From assembly GCF_017355985.1 (NCBI RefSeq), contig NZ_JAFIQU010000018.1:49289-113288 (forward strand): DNA of 64,000 bases, written 5' to 3'. Below the pieces are notes generated by a model. The model saw only the letters and a program-made list of their open reading frames with translations, was not told where the DNA came from and searched no databases. Below are positions 57,582 through 64,000 of the stretch, in pieces. This stretch comes from Arenibaculum pallidiluteum (GTDB lineage: Bacteria > Pseudomonadota > Alphaproteobacteria > Azospirillales > Azospirillaceae). The position numbers and the translations under genes are program-made. Within the stretch, counting starts at the first letter, position 1. Every line of letters begins with the position of its first letter.

Positions 57582-57858
57582 TCAGGCCGATCCCTGCCTC
57601 CGGCGCGTGCTCGCGGTCAGCCCGATCAGACCGGTTCCCAGAAGCGCAAGCGACATCGGCTCCGAAACCGGTACGGCGTCCTGTCGCCAGCACCCAGGGC
57701 GTCGGAGCAAATGGCATGCCAACATCCGCTGCGGCGGAAACACTGGCGTCGACGCTTCGCACGGACGGAACGGTGTAAAGTCCGCCGACAAACCCGCCGG
57801 GAGTCGGCGTCCACCCCGTCGCGGATGGATCGGCATCTCCTTCTTCGGGCCGAAGCGG
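57582..57858 (-). pseudogene. Remnant of a PEP-CTERM exported protein gene
   Basis: The minus strand encodes a typical PEP-CTERM sorting signal: VPVSEPMSLALLGTGLIGLT, then a basic end RRRQGSA and TGA 57584-57582. The protein-like sequence before it (GWTPTPGGFVGGLYTVPSVR and SVSAAADVGMPFAPTPWVLA) is in another frame, so one shift of frame occurs near 57680. That frame follows directly after the terC stop codon and has no start codon, so the 5' part of the gene is gone. I read it as a truncated and frameshifted 3' remnant. A sequencing error could explain the frameshift but not the missing 5' end. Confidence 0.7.
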
Positions 57859-58860
57859 TCATGCGGCGGGGTTGGGGTTCGGCGATTGCGCGCCGCGTGT
57901 ACGCAGCAGCGAGACCACGATGCCGCCCGCCAGAAGCGCGCCGGTGACCGAGAGGGAGATCACGGGGTCCATCTTCCCAACCAGCAGGTTCCAGAAGATC
58001 TTGCCGCCGATGAAGATCAGCACCGCAGAAAGCGCGTATTTAAGGTAGTGGAAGCGGTGGATCATCGCGGCGAGGGCGAAGTACAGCGCCCGCAGCCCGA
58101 GGATCGCGAAGATGTTGCTGGTGTAGACGACGAAGGGGTCGGTGGTGATCGCGAAGATCGCGGGCACGCTGTCCACGGCGAAGATCAGGTCCGCGGTCTC
58201 CACCAGTACCAGGGCGAGAAACAGCGGCGTCGCCCACCAGACCTTCCGGCGCGGGTCGCGCGGGCACGGCGCCTTCACGAAGAAGCGCTCGCCGTGCAGC
58301 GCGTCCGTCAGGTTCAGGTGCCTGCGCAGCAGCCGCAGCACCGGGTTGTCTTCGATGCGCGGCATGCTGTCCGCCATGAGCAGCATCTTGATGCCGGTCG
58401 CGATCAGAAAGACGCCGAACACATAGAGGATCCAGGAGAACTGGCTGACCAGTGCGGCCCCCAGCCCGATCATGATGCCGCGCAGGACAATGACGCCCAG
58501 GATGCCCCAGAAAAGCACGCGGTGCTGATGGATGCGCGGCACCGCGAAATAGGTGAAGATCAACGAGATTACGAAGACGTTGTCGAGGCTGAGGCTCTTC
58601 TCCACCAGGAACCCGGTGTAGTAGGCGATGCCGGCCTCCGCGCCCAGCGACAACCAGACCCAGCCGCCGAAAGCCAGCGCCACAGCGATGTAGCCGGCAC
58701 TCAGCCACAGGCTTTCCCCGACGGGGATTTCACCCTGCCTGCGATGCAGGACGCCGAGATCGAGCACCAGAAGCAGCGCGACTATGACGAGGAAGGACAG
58801 CCAGGCCCAAGTCGGCTGTCCCAGAAACGATCCCTGCAGCAGGTCCGCGAGCCACTCCAT
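57859..58860 (-). CDS. TerC/Alx-family integral membrane protein
   Basis: The 333-residue protein has about nine membrane segments and TerC signatures: LDLGVLHRR early, TGFLVEKSLSLDNVFVISLIFTYF, the VETADLIFAVDSVPAIFAITTDPFVVYTSNIFAILGLRALYF block with acidic residues inside the membrane, and the C-terminal GGKIFWNLL. Alx/TerC proteins export manganese or help metallate exported proteins. ATG 58860 (MEWLADLLQ) is the usual start; the longer frame upstream has no likeness. I see no yybP-ykoY manganese riboswitch in the 149 bp before it. It is downstream of the lysR gene on the same strand. Confidence 0.93.
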   Translation of the reverse strand: MEWLADLLQGSFLGQPTWAWLSFLVIVALLLVLDLGVLHRRQGEIPVGESLWLSAGYIAVALAFGGWVWLSLGAEAGIAYYTGFLVEKSLSLDNVFVISLIFTYFAVPRIHQHRVLFWGILGVIVLRGIMIGLGAALVSQFSWILYVFGVFLIATGIKMLLMADSMPRIEDNPVLRLLRRHLNLTDALHGERFFVKAPCPRDPRRKVWWATPLFLALVLVETADLIFAVDSVPAIFAITTDPFVVYTSNIFAILGLRALYFALAAMIHRFHYLKYALSAVLIFIGGKIFWNLLVGKMDPVISLSVTGALLAGGIVVSLLRTRGAQSPNPNPAA

Positions 58861-59009
58861 TCGAATCTCCGAGATATCTTGGATCCGACATCGCGGCGCT
58901 GTGCCGCCAGAGGGGCCCGGATCCGGACGTGCCGGATGTAGCCTCGAGAGGCGGCGGAACAAGCAGCGGAATCCGATGCGCGCCATCGGGATTTCCGATG
59001 GAAGCGGCG

Positions 59010-59897
59010 TCAGCCTTCTGATCCGCGGCGCCCGACCTCAAGCGAGCGGATGATGTGCTCGGCCAGCAACTCGGCCGCCTTCGAGAGCTGCCCAGGCGCC
59101 CGGTACAGCGCGATCTCGGTGTCGGTGAGGTCGGGCAGGCCGTGCTCGGCGCCAATCGCATGAAAACCTGGGGACAGCATCTCGCTGGGGAGGATCGTGA
59201 CGCCCAGACCCGCGCGCACCGCCGCCTGCACACCGGCCAGGCTTGGGCTCGTATAGGCGACACGCCAGAGCCGACCCTGTGCGTCGAGGGCCTCCAGCGC
59301 GCGCTTGCGGTAGATGTCCGGATATGGAGCGAGGACCAGCGGCACCGGCTGACCGGGATCCAGCAACAGGCGATCCGAGGCGGCCCAGACCAAGGGCTCG
59401 CGCCAGACCCGGGTGCCGCCCCCGGTGCCTTGCCGCTCGCGCTTGCACAGCACCAGGTCGTATTCGCCCCGGGCAAAGCCGTCTAGCAGGTTGAGGGTGA
59501 AGTCGCAGTTGACCTCCAGCGTCACCTGCGGGTGGTCGCGCGAGAAGCGCCAGAGCACGTCGGGCAGGTGGGCGGTCGCGAAATCCTCGGGCGTTCCCAG
59601 CCGCACCAGGCCGCCCACCTCCGGTTCCATCAGCCGGGCGCAGGCCTCGTTGGCCGTTGCCAGCAGGCGCCGCGCATAGGTAAGCAGCAACTCGCCGTCA
59701 GGTGTCAGCGCCAGTTCGCGCGTTTCACGATTGAAGACGCGCCGGCCGAGGCCCTCCTCCAGCCGCTTGATCTGGAGGCTGACGGTCGACTGGGTGCAGC
59801 CCAGGCGCTCGGCGGCCCGGGTGAAGCCACCAGCGTCCACGATGGTCGCGAAGGTGCGCAGCAGGTCGAGGTCGAAGGGCGGGAGAGGCGTCGGCAT
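59010..59897 (-). CDS. LysR-family transcriptional regulator
   Basis: The 295-residue regulator has an N-terminal winged helix-turn-helix (FDLDLLRTFATIVDAGGFTRAAERLGCTQSTVSLQIKRLEEGLGRRVF, about 8-56) and a two-lobed effector domain. It begins 12 bp after the sbtA-like gene on the same strand, so it is cotranscribed with it and may control it. LysR proteins near inorganic-carbon transporters (CmpR, CcmR types) often respond to carbon metabolites, but this one is not recognisably such a subgroup member. A 7-bp stem with a five-base loop (58983-59001) lies downstream of its stop. Confidence 0.93.
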   Translation of the reverse strand: MPTPLPPFDLDLLRTFATIVDAGGFTRAAERLGCTQSTVSLQIKRLEEGLGRRVFNRETRELALTPDGELLLTYARRLLATANEACARLMEPEVGGLVRLGTPEDFATAHLPDVLWRFSRDHPQVTLEVNCDFTLNLLDGFARGEYDLVLCKRERQGTGGGTRVWREPLVWAASDRLLLDPGQPVPLVLAPYPDIYRKRALEALDAQGRLWRVAYTSPSLAGVQAAVRAGLGVTILPSEMLSPGFHAIGAEHGLPDLTDTEIALYRAPGQLSKAAELLAEHIIRSLEVGRRGSEG

Positions 59898-59909
59898 GGC
59901 GTTCAGTTG

Positions 59910-60977
59910 TCAGCCCAGCGCCTTGGCCAGCGCAAGATACAAGGGGATCCCAAACAGCAGGTTGAAGGGAAAGGTGATCCCGAGCGCCACGGGCAGCGAA
60001 ATTCCGGGATCGGCGGCGGGCAGCGCGTGGCGCAGCGCGGCCGGCACCGCGATGTAGGATGCGCTGGCGCACAGTGTGGCGAGCAGCGCAGCATCGCCCG
60101 TCCTCAGGCCGAGCACGCCGGCGGCTGCGAGACCGATCGCGGCGCCCAGCAACGGCATGCCGAGGCCAAAGGCAAGCAGCCGGGGACCGAGCCTGGCGGC
60201 GCATCCCATGCGTGAGGCTGCCAGGTGCCCCATTTCCAGCAGGAACAGGCAGAGCACCCCATCCCAGGGCGCAACGAAGAACCCAGAAAGCCGGTCGAGC
60301 CCAGGCCTCCCAGTCACCAATCCCACCAGCAGTGCCCCCGATAGCAGCAGCACCGAGCCGTCAAGTGCGGCATGGCGGAGCGCATGACGTAGAGTGCCCG
60401 GCTGCCACCCCGGTCCGCGATCCCATGCTGATCCAGATCCCGGTCCGCTCGATACGACGAGCGCGCCGCCTGGGGCGCCCGTGGCGATTCCAAGATGGCC
60501 GGTAGCGCTCATCCTGGCCGCCAGGACCAGTCCCGTGACGATGGCGGGGCCCTCCATGACGGCCAGCACGGCGACCATGTGGCCGCCGTAGGTGACGCCC
60601 TGGTTCTCCAGCATCCTGGTGGCCGCGACGAAGGTGACGAGGCTGACCGACCCGTAATGGGTGGCAAGGGCTGCCGCATTGACCGGGTCAAGCCTGACCC
60701 CGCCACGCAGCAGCGCATAGGCCAGCAGAGGTAGGGTGAAGCTCAGCCCCGCGGCCGTCAGCAGCAGCGGAAGCAGTGATGCCGTGTCGGCGCCCGCCAT
60801 GGCGACGCCACCCTTGAAGCCGATTGCCACCAGGAGGTAGACGGCAAGCGCCTTCCCGAACCCGTCGGGGAGCGGCAGGCGCACCTTCGCCATGGCGATC
60901 GCGGCTCCCAGCACGAAGAAGAGAACCGGCGCCGACATCAAAACGTCCGGTGCCGCCGTCAACAGGGTGGATCCCAT
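59910..60977 (-). CDS. SbtA-like sodium-dependent bicarbonate permease
   Basis: The 355-residue membrane protein has about ten hydrophobic segments in two repeats, the SbtA/DUF897 pattern. Markers are AVYLLVAIGFKGGVAMAG, NAAALATHYGSVSLVTFVAA, GGHMVAVLAVMEGPAIVTGL and CASASYIAVPAALRHALPAADPGISLPVALGITFPFNLLFGIPLY. SbtA of cyanobacteria imports bicarbonate with sodium ions and is gated by the PII-like SbtB; homologues in heterotrophs have no proven substrate, and no sbtB is nearby. ATG 60977 (MGSTLLTAAPDVLM) is chosen. It precedes lysR in one transcript. Confidence 0.9.
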   Translation of the reverse strand: MGSTLLTAAPDVLMSAPVLFFVLGAAIAMAKVRLPLPDGFGKALAVYLLVAIGFKGGVAMAGADTASLLPLLLTAAGLSFTLPLLAYALLRGGVRLDPVNAAALATHYGSVSLVTFVAATRMLENQGVTYGGHMVAVLAVMEGPAIVTGLVLAARMSATGHLGIATGAPGGALVVSSGPGSGSAWDRGPGWQPGTLRHALRHAALDGSVLLLSGALLVGLVTGRPGLDRLSGFFVAPWDGVLCLFLLEMGHLAASRMGCAARLGPRLLAFGLGMPLLGAAIGLAAAGVLGLRTGDAALLATLCASASYIAVPAALRHALPAADPGISLPVALGITFPFNLLFGIPLYLALAKALG

Positions 60978-61203
60978 TCCAATGGCCTCTCTCGCCTGCG
61001 GCCTGCCGACGGTCACGCCCCGGCAGGACCCCTCCCGGCGCATTTATAGGCAGGCCCGCGCTATCGTGAAATTCGACCGAATGAAAGCCTGCGATTGAAT
61101 TTCTCAATGGCAGCGATGGTGAGACCTAAGCCTTCTGAGTCGTTGCCTGGATCCGTTGCTCCCCCCACCATGCGCGGGATCTAGCCCCGGGGGAGCCGAC
61201 GCC

Positions 61204-61641
61204 GTGACGACCCTGAAGGAGTTCGAGGAGGCGCTGAGGGCTCAGGGCATGGATGCCGCCCTCGAGGTCCTCGCGAAGCTGCGCGAGCGCGACAAGGCGA
61301 ACCGGTCGATCAGGCCGGCGCGGCGCGTGACCGGACGCAAGATGACGCCGGACCTCGCCCGGCGGATCCTCGCCTTCCACGAGAATACCGGGATGACCCA
61401 GCAGGAGATCGCCTTCGCGCTCGGCGTCAACCAGGGCCGCGTGAACGAGGTTATCAAGCGGGGCAAGTGGCTCGACGGGGATCCCGCCGCGCCCGAGGCG
61501 CTCGCCCGCGATCGTGCCCTGGAACGCGCCCGGAAGGGCATCGGCGTCAAGCCGCGCCGCCGGCGGGCACAGCCGTCCGAGAAGACGGCTAAGAAGGAAG
61601 CCCGCGGTCCCGTCCAGCTTCCACTGCTGGGCGAGTCCTGA
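61204..61641 (+). CDS. Small helix-turn-helix protein, unknown role
   Basis: The 145-residue protein starts at GTG 61204, with GGGGGAG about eight bases upstream. The N-terminal part (TLKEFEEALRAQGMDAALEVLAKLRERDK) is helical. A DNA-binding-like helix-turn-helix lies at about residues 56-85 (DLARRILAFHENTGMTQQEIAFALGVNQGRVNEVIKRGKW), followed by a basic Arg/Lys tail. The layout resembles sigma-like or terminase-type HTH domains of small regulators. No signal peptide. It is divergent from the sbtA-like gene across 226 bp. Family not recognised. Confidence 0.65.
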   Translation: MTTLKEFEEALRAQGMDAALEVLAKLRERDKANRSIRPARRVTGRKMTPDLARRILAFHENTGMTQQEIAFALGVNQGRVNEVIKRGKWLDGDPAAPEALARDRALERARKGIGVKPRRRRAQPSEKTAKKEARGPVQLPLLGES

Positions 61642-61733
61642 ACGGCTCCTGAGGCACCCCCTATCACCATCGCGCTGAATTCCCCTATGCTGGAGCCTCC
61701 AAGTCTCCGCAGGCAGGGAAAGAGGGCTCCGCG

Positions 61734-62591
61734 ATGGTCTCCCGCCCCGGTCCTGGCGTCATTTCCCCCTGGGACGCGACGCTGACGACCCTCCGCGCCG
61801 CGGTTGCGCCCGGCTGCGCCACGGGGGCGAAAGCGGCCGCCGCGCGCCACGAGGCTCTCGGGGAGCGCACGGCCGAGGCCGCGCAGGCACTCGAGACTTT
61901 GCGCGCCGCCCCCCGGAAGACCGCCGAGGACCGCAAGGCGGAGGCGCGCGCCAAGCTCGACAGGCTCAAGGAGCAGATGCGGACGCTGCGGATGTTCGCG
62001 GCGTCCGATCCTGAGCTGGTGGCGCGCCAGGCCCGGCAGCTCGCGCGGGAGCTGGCCTCCGCGGCCCGGGCCTATGCCGCAGCCGGCGGAACCGACGGGG
62101 GCGCCGCGATGGGCGCGGGAGTCGCCGCGGCGGGCGGGCAGGTCACCGCCCCGGCGGAGACGCAGGTGTCCGGTACGGTGCCGCAGGCCGCGGGATCCGG
62201 TGTCGCCGACGCGGCGGGCCCGCTGGCGCCGCCGGCGGCGCGCGACGATGGGCAGCCGGAAACGGCACCCTCCGCAAGCGCCCCGGCATCCGCGGAGGGA
62301 ACGGCGCCGCAGGGCGCATCCGCGCCCGATCGGGCGAATCGGGACGATGGCAAGCGTGCCGAAGACGGGGGCACCGAGGACGAGGACTTCATCCGCGAGG
62401 CAAAGCGGCTTGCAAGCGAGCTGAAGACGGTTCTCCACCAGCAGGCCGAACGGATCCGCGCGAAATCCGGCGGAAGCTCCCCCGAGGCGCGTGAGTTGGA
62501 GGCGGCCGCCGCCCAGGCGGAGAAGGCGGTATCCGAGGCGGAGCGACAGCTCCGCGCGGCCGCATTCCCGGCGCTGTCGATCATGGCCTAG
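61734..62591 (+). CDS. Ala-rich coiled-coil protein of unknown function
   Basis: The 285-residue protein lacks a signal peptide. An N-terminal helical region (about residues 32-115; GAKAAAARHEALGERTAEAAQALETL and RKAEARAKLDRLKEQMRTLRMF) looks coiled-coil. A central stretch of Ala/Gly/Pro/Ser is low complexity, and a C-terminal coiled coil (DEDFIREAKRLASELKTVLHQQAERI and EARELEAAAAQAEKAVSEAERQLRAAAF) follows. No known domain was recognised. Its stop and that of the convergent AraC gene share a CTAG tetranucleotide, overlapping by four bases. Confidence 0.6.
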   Translation: MVSRPGPGVISPWDATLTTLRAAVAPGCATGAKAAAARHEALGERTAEAAQALETLRAAPRKTAEDRKAEARAKLDRLKEQMRTLRMFAASDPELVARQARQLARELASAARAYAAAGGTDGGAAMGAGVAAAGGQVTAPAETQVSGTVPQAAGSGVADAAGPLAPPAARDDGQPETAPSASAPASAEGTAPQGASAPDRANRDDGKRAEDGGTEDEDFIREAKRLASELKTVLHQQAERIRAKSGGSSPEARELEAAAAQAEKAVSEAERQLRAAAFPALSIMA

Positions 62592-63511
62592 CCCGCGCCC
62601 TCGGGAGCGATGCGTGGCGCCGGCCGGGACGGAGCCGCCACCGGCGACGGCGGCCGGACGGAGCGGTCGAGGAATTCGCTGGGCGTCATGCCCATGACCT
62701 GACGGAAGGCGTGGCTGAAGGCAGCGACGCTCGAAAAGCCGAGCCGGGCGGAGAGCTGCTTGATGGAGCCGCCGCCGCCACCCAGCGTCTCGACGGCCGA
62801 CAGGATGCGGGCACGCTGGCGCCACTGCTTGAAGGTCAGCTCCGTCTCGGCCGTGAACAGGCGCGTGATGGTCCGTGCCGAGGCGCCGGCCGCCTGCGCG
62901 AGGCCGTCGAGGTCGAGCCGGCCGCCGGGATCGCTCAGCATCAGTTCGGCCACGCGCCGGGCGCGCGGGTCGCTGGGTACGGGCATGAAGGTCGTCGCGT
63001 CCTCGGCCTCGGCCAGTTCGAAGAGGACGAGCCGCGAGAGCAGGTCGCGCCGGTGCGCGCCGGCGCCATCCCCGCCGCCGTCCTCGAACAGAGCCAGCAC
63101 CACCTCGCGCAGCAGCGGCCTGACCGCGACGACGAACTCCCGGCCGAGCTGCGGGGCCAGGGGATGCCGCATCAGCCAGTTCCGGTCCAGGTAGAGTGAG
63201 CGCATCTCGATGTCGGCCAGCATGTCGACGGCATGCACGAGGCCGGGCGGAAGCCAGACCGCGCGCTGCGGCGGAACCAGCCACCGGCCCTTCGGGGTTC
63301 TCACCTGCATGACCCCGCTGCGCGCGAACAGGAGCTGCGCCTCCTCGCGATGGTCGTGCGGATCGAGCCGCGTTCCGCGCGGGTAGAAGCGGGCGAGTGC
63401 GCGGATCGGAGGGGCCGGAATGTCTGGCGTCTCAGCGATGGTCGTTGGCTCCTCATCGAAATGAGGACAGATTATCGTGACGGCTCCTGACCCGGAAGGG
63501 AGCTTGCCCAT
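62588..63511 (-). CDS. AraC-family regulator with cupin sensor domain
   Basis: The regulator has an N-terminal cupin (FYPRGTRLDPHDHREEAQLLFARSGVMQV, VWLPPGLVHAVDML; about 45-115 of the 307-residue form) and a C-terminal AraC HTH pair (LDLDGLAQAAGASARTITRLFTAETELTFKQWRQRARIL; GGGGSIKQLSARLGFSSVAAFSHAFRQVMGMTPSEFL). The start is unsure: 63511 is the last in-frame ATG before the cupin and touches the divergent MFS start, so the true start may be a rarer codon inside this stretch. AraC regulators with this cupin are typically divergent from and controlling an efflux or MFS gene, which fits the neighbour here. Confidence 0.88.
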   Translation of the reverse strand: MGKLPSGSGAVTIICPHFDEEPTTIAETPDIPAPPIRALARFYPRGTRLDPHDHREEAQLLFARSGVMQVRTPKGRWLVPPQRAVWLPPGLVHAVDMLADIEMRSLYLDRNWLMRHPLAPQLGREFVVAVRPLLREVVLALFEDGGGDGAGAHRRDLLSRLVLFELAEAEDATTFMPVPSDPRARRVAELMLSDPGGRLDLDGLAQAAGASARTITRLFTAETELTFKQWRQRARILSAVETLGGGGGSIKQLSARLGFSSVAAFSHAFRQVMGMTPSEFLDRSVRPPSPVAAPSRPAPRIAPEGAG

Positions 63512-64000
63512 GGACCGCCCGGCGAACCGCCCCGCTACCGTGATCGGCTTCGTCAACGCCGCGCATTTCATCGATCACTACGTGATGCTGGTCTTCGCGG
63601 CGGCGGTGTTCCTGATGGAGCCCGCCTTCGGCATGGGCTTCGCGGAGCTGCTGCCCTACGCGACGCCGGGCTTCGTCGCCTTCGGCGCGGGCTCGCTGCT
63701 GGCCGGATGGCTCGGCGACCGGTGGAGCCGGCGGCACATGATGGTCGTCTTCTTCCTGGGCATCGGCGTCGCCATGATCGCCGTCGGCCTCGTGCGGACG
63801 CCTTTCCAGCTCGGCGCCGCCCTGCTGGCGGTCGGGCTGCTTGCGGCCATCTACCACCCGGTCGGCACGGCGATGCTCGTGTCCTACGCCGACCGACTCG
63901 GCCGCGACATCGGCATCAACGGCGTCTGGGGCAATTTCGGCGTCGCCTCGTCCGTGCTCGTCACCGGGGCCATCTGCCAGACGCTGGGATGGCGCTGGGC
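63510..64000 (+). CDS. MFS transporter, 5' part only
   Basis: The frame runs off the right edge after about 163 residues. The visible part has four to five membrane segments of an MFS permease: VIGFVNAAHFIDHYVMLVFAAAVFLMEPAFG, then GAGSLLAGWLGDRWSRRHMMVVFFLGIG, which holds the loop 2-3 motif A (GWLGDRWSRR), and LLAAIYHPVGTAMLVSYADRLGRDIGINGVWGN. The AAIYHPVG block recalls the fosmidomycin-resistance-like branch, but subfamily assignment needs the rest. ATG 63510 has GGAAGGGAG upstream and shares the palindrome CCATGG with the last in-frame ATG of the AraC gene. Divergent regulation by that AraC protein is likely. Confidence 0.88.
   Translation, partial: MDRPANRPATVIGFVNAAHFIDHYVMLVFAAAVFLMEPAFGMGFAELLPYATPGFVAFGAGSLLAGWLGDRWSRRHMMVVFFLGIGVAMIAVGLVRTPFQLGAALLAVGLLAAIYHPVGTAMLVSYADRLGRDIGINGVWGNFGVASSVLVTGAICQTLGWRW

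Noticed and set aside
58983-59001. 7-bp stem hairpin after lysR as a firm terminator
   Set aside because: The stem is short and lacks a T-run; kept only as a remark.
58861-59009. Manganese (yybP-ykoY) riboswitch ahead of terC
   Set aside because: The conserved loop sequences of that aptamer are not visible on the minus strand.
61242-63284. 680-codon minus-strand open frame
   Set aside because: It crosses three better-supported genes on both strands and has no recognisable domain.

Overview
The window reads as chromosomal DNA of a high-GC (roughly 70% by eye) alphaproteobacterium, probably in the Rhodospirillales/Acetobacterales area. The lineage is an inference. It rests on the HisKA_2 sensor kinase beside a lone receiver protein, the mixed aerobic/anaerobic cobalamin gene set, bluB, the CbtAB cobalt transporter, a PEP-CTERM remnant, and dense coding with many 4-base start/stop overlaps. 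I saw no rRNA, tRNA, IS element, prophage or CRISPR array.

Layout. 1-8500: a 12-bp tandem repeat, a class III aminotransferase, an EmrB/EmrA-like efflux pair, a MATE pump, a small membrane protein, an SH3 lipoprotein, a PaiB-like protein and an Asp/Asn beta-hydroxylase-like protein. 8900-14500: a TreS-maltokinase fusion overlapping glgB, linking trehalose/maltose to glycogen. 14500-18800: an exported protein, a broken HTH(-VOC) gene, a GAF/HisKA_2 kinase divergent from a receiver protein, and an M50 protease with CBS domains. 19000-22700: an NMT1/TauA-type ABC transporter followed by bluB (lower ligand of B12), preceded by a possible 25-residue leader peptide. 22700-29630: an IclR regulator, a quinone oxidoreductase, a LOG protein, DUF2934, YjbQ, DUF465 and HtpX.

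29790-37640 is a tightly coupled cobU-cobW-cobN-cobO-trx-cobQ operon. 37680-45190 is an interlude: GFA protein, chemoreceptor, class V aminotransferase, RHH protein, DUF2269 and SDR-DoxX proteins, a 26-residue membrane peptide and a peptidoglycan-binding protein. 45200-57490 is the rest of the B12 locus: cobB-cobA divergent from cbiD-cobK, a small lipoprotein, then a minus-strand operon cbiX-cobH-cobL-cobI-cbiG/cobJ-cobM behind a cobalamin riboswitch, and cbtB-cbtA behind a second one. 57500-64000: a PEP-CTERM pseudogene remnant, TerC, LysR, SbtA, an HTH protein, an Ala-rich protein, an AraC regulator and the start of an MFS transporter.

How it fits together. The B12 genes cover uroporphyrinogen methylation (CobA), early cobalt chelation (CbiX), most ring methylations and contraction (CobI, CobJ, CbiG, CobM, CbiD, CobK, CobL, CobH), amidation (CobB, CobQ), adenosylation (CobO), nucleotide-loop activation (CobU), cobalt uptake (CbtAB) and DMB synthesis (BluB). 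CobN and CobW, typical of late cobalt insertion, coexist with CbiX, CbiG and CbiD, so the pathway is a hybrid. CobG/CobZ, CobS/CobT, CobC/CobD, CobV and the DMB phosphoribosyltransferase are not in the window. Only the two minus-strand transcripts carry visible B12 riboswitches.
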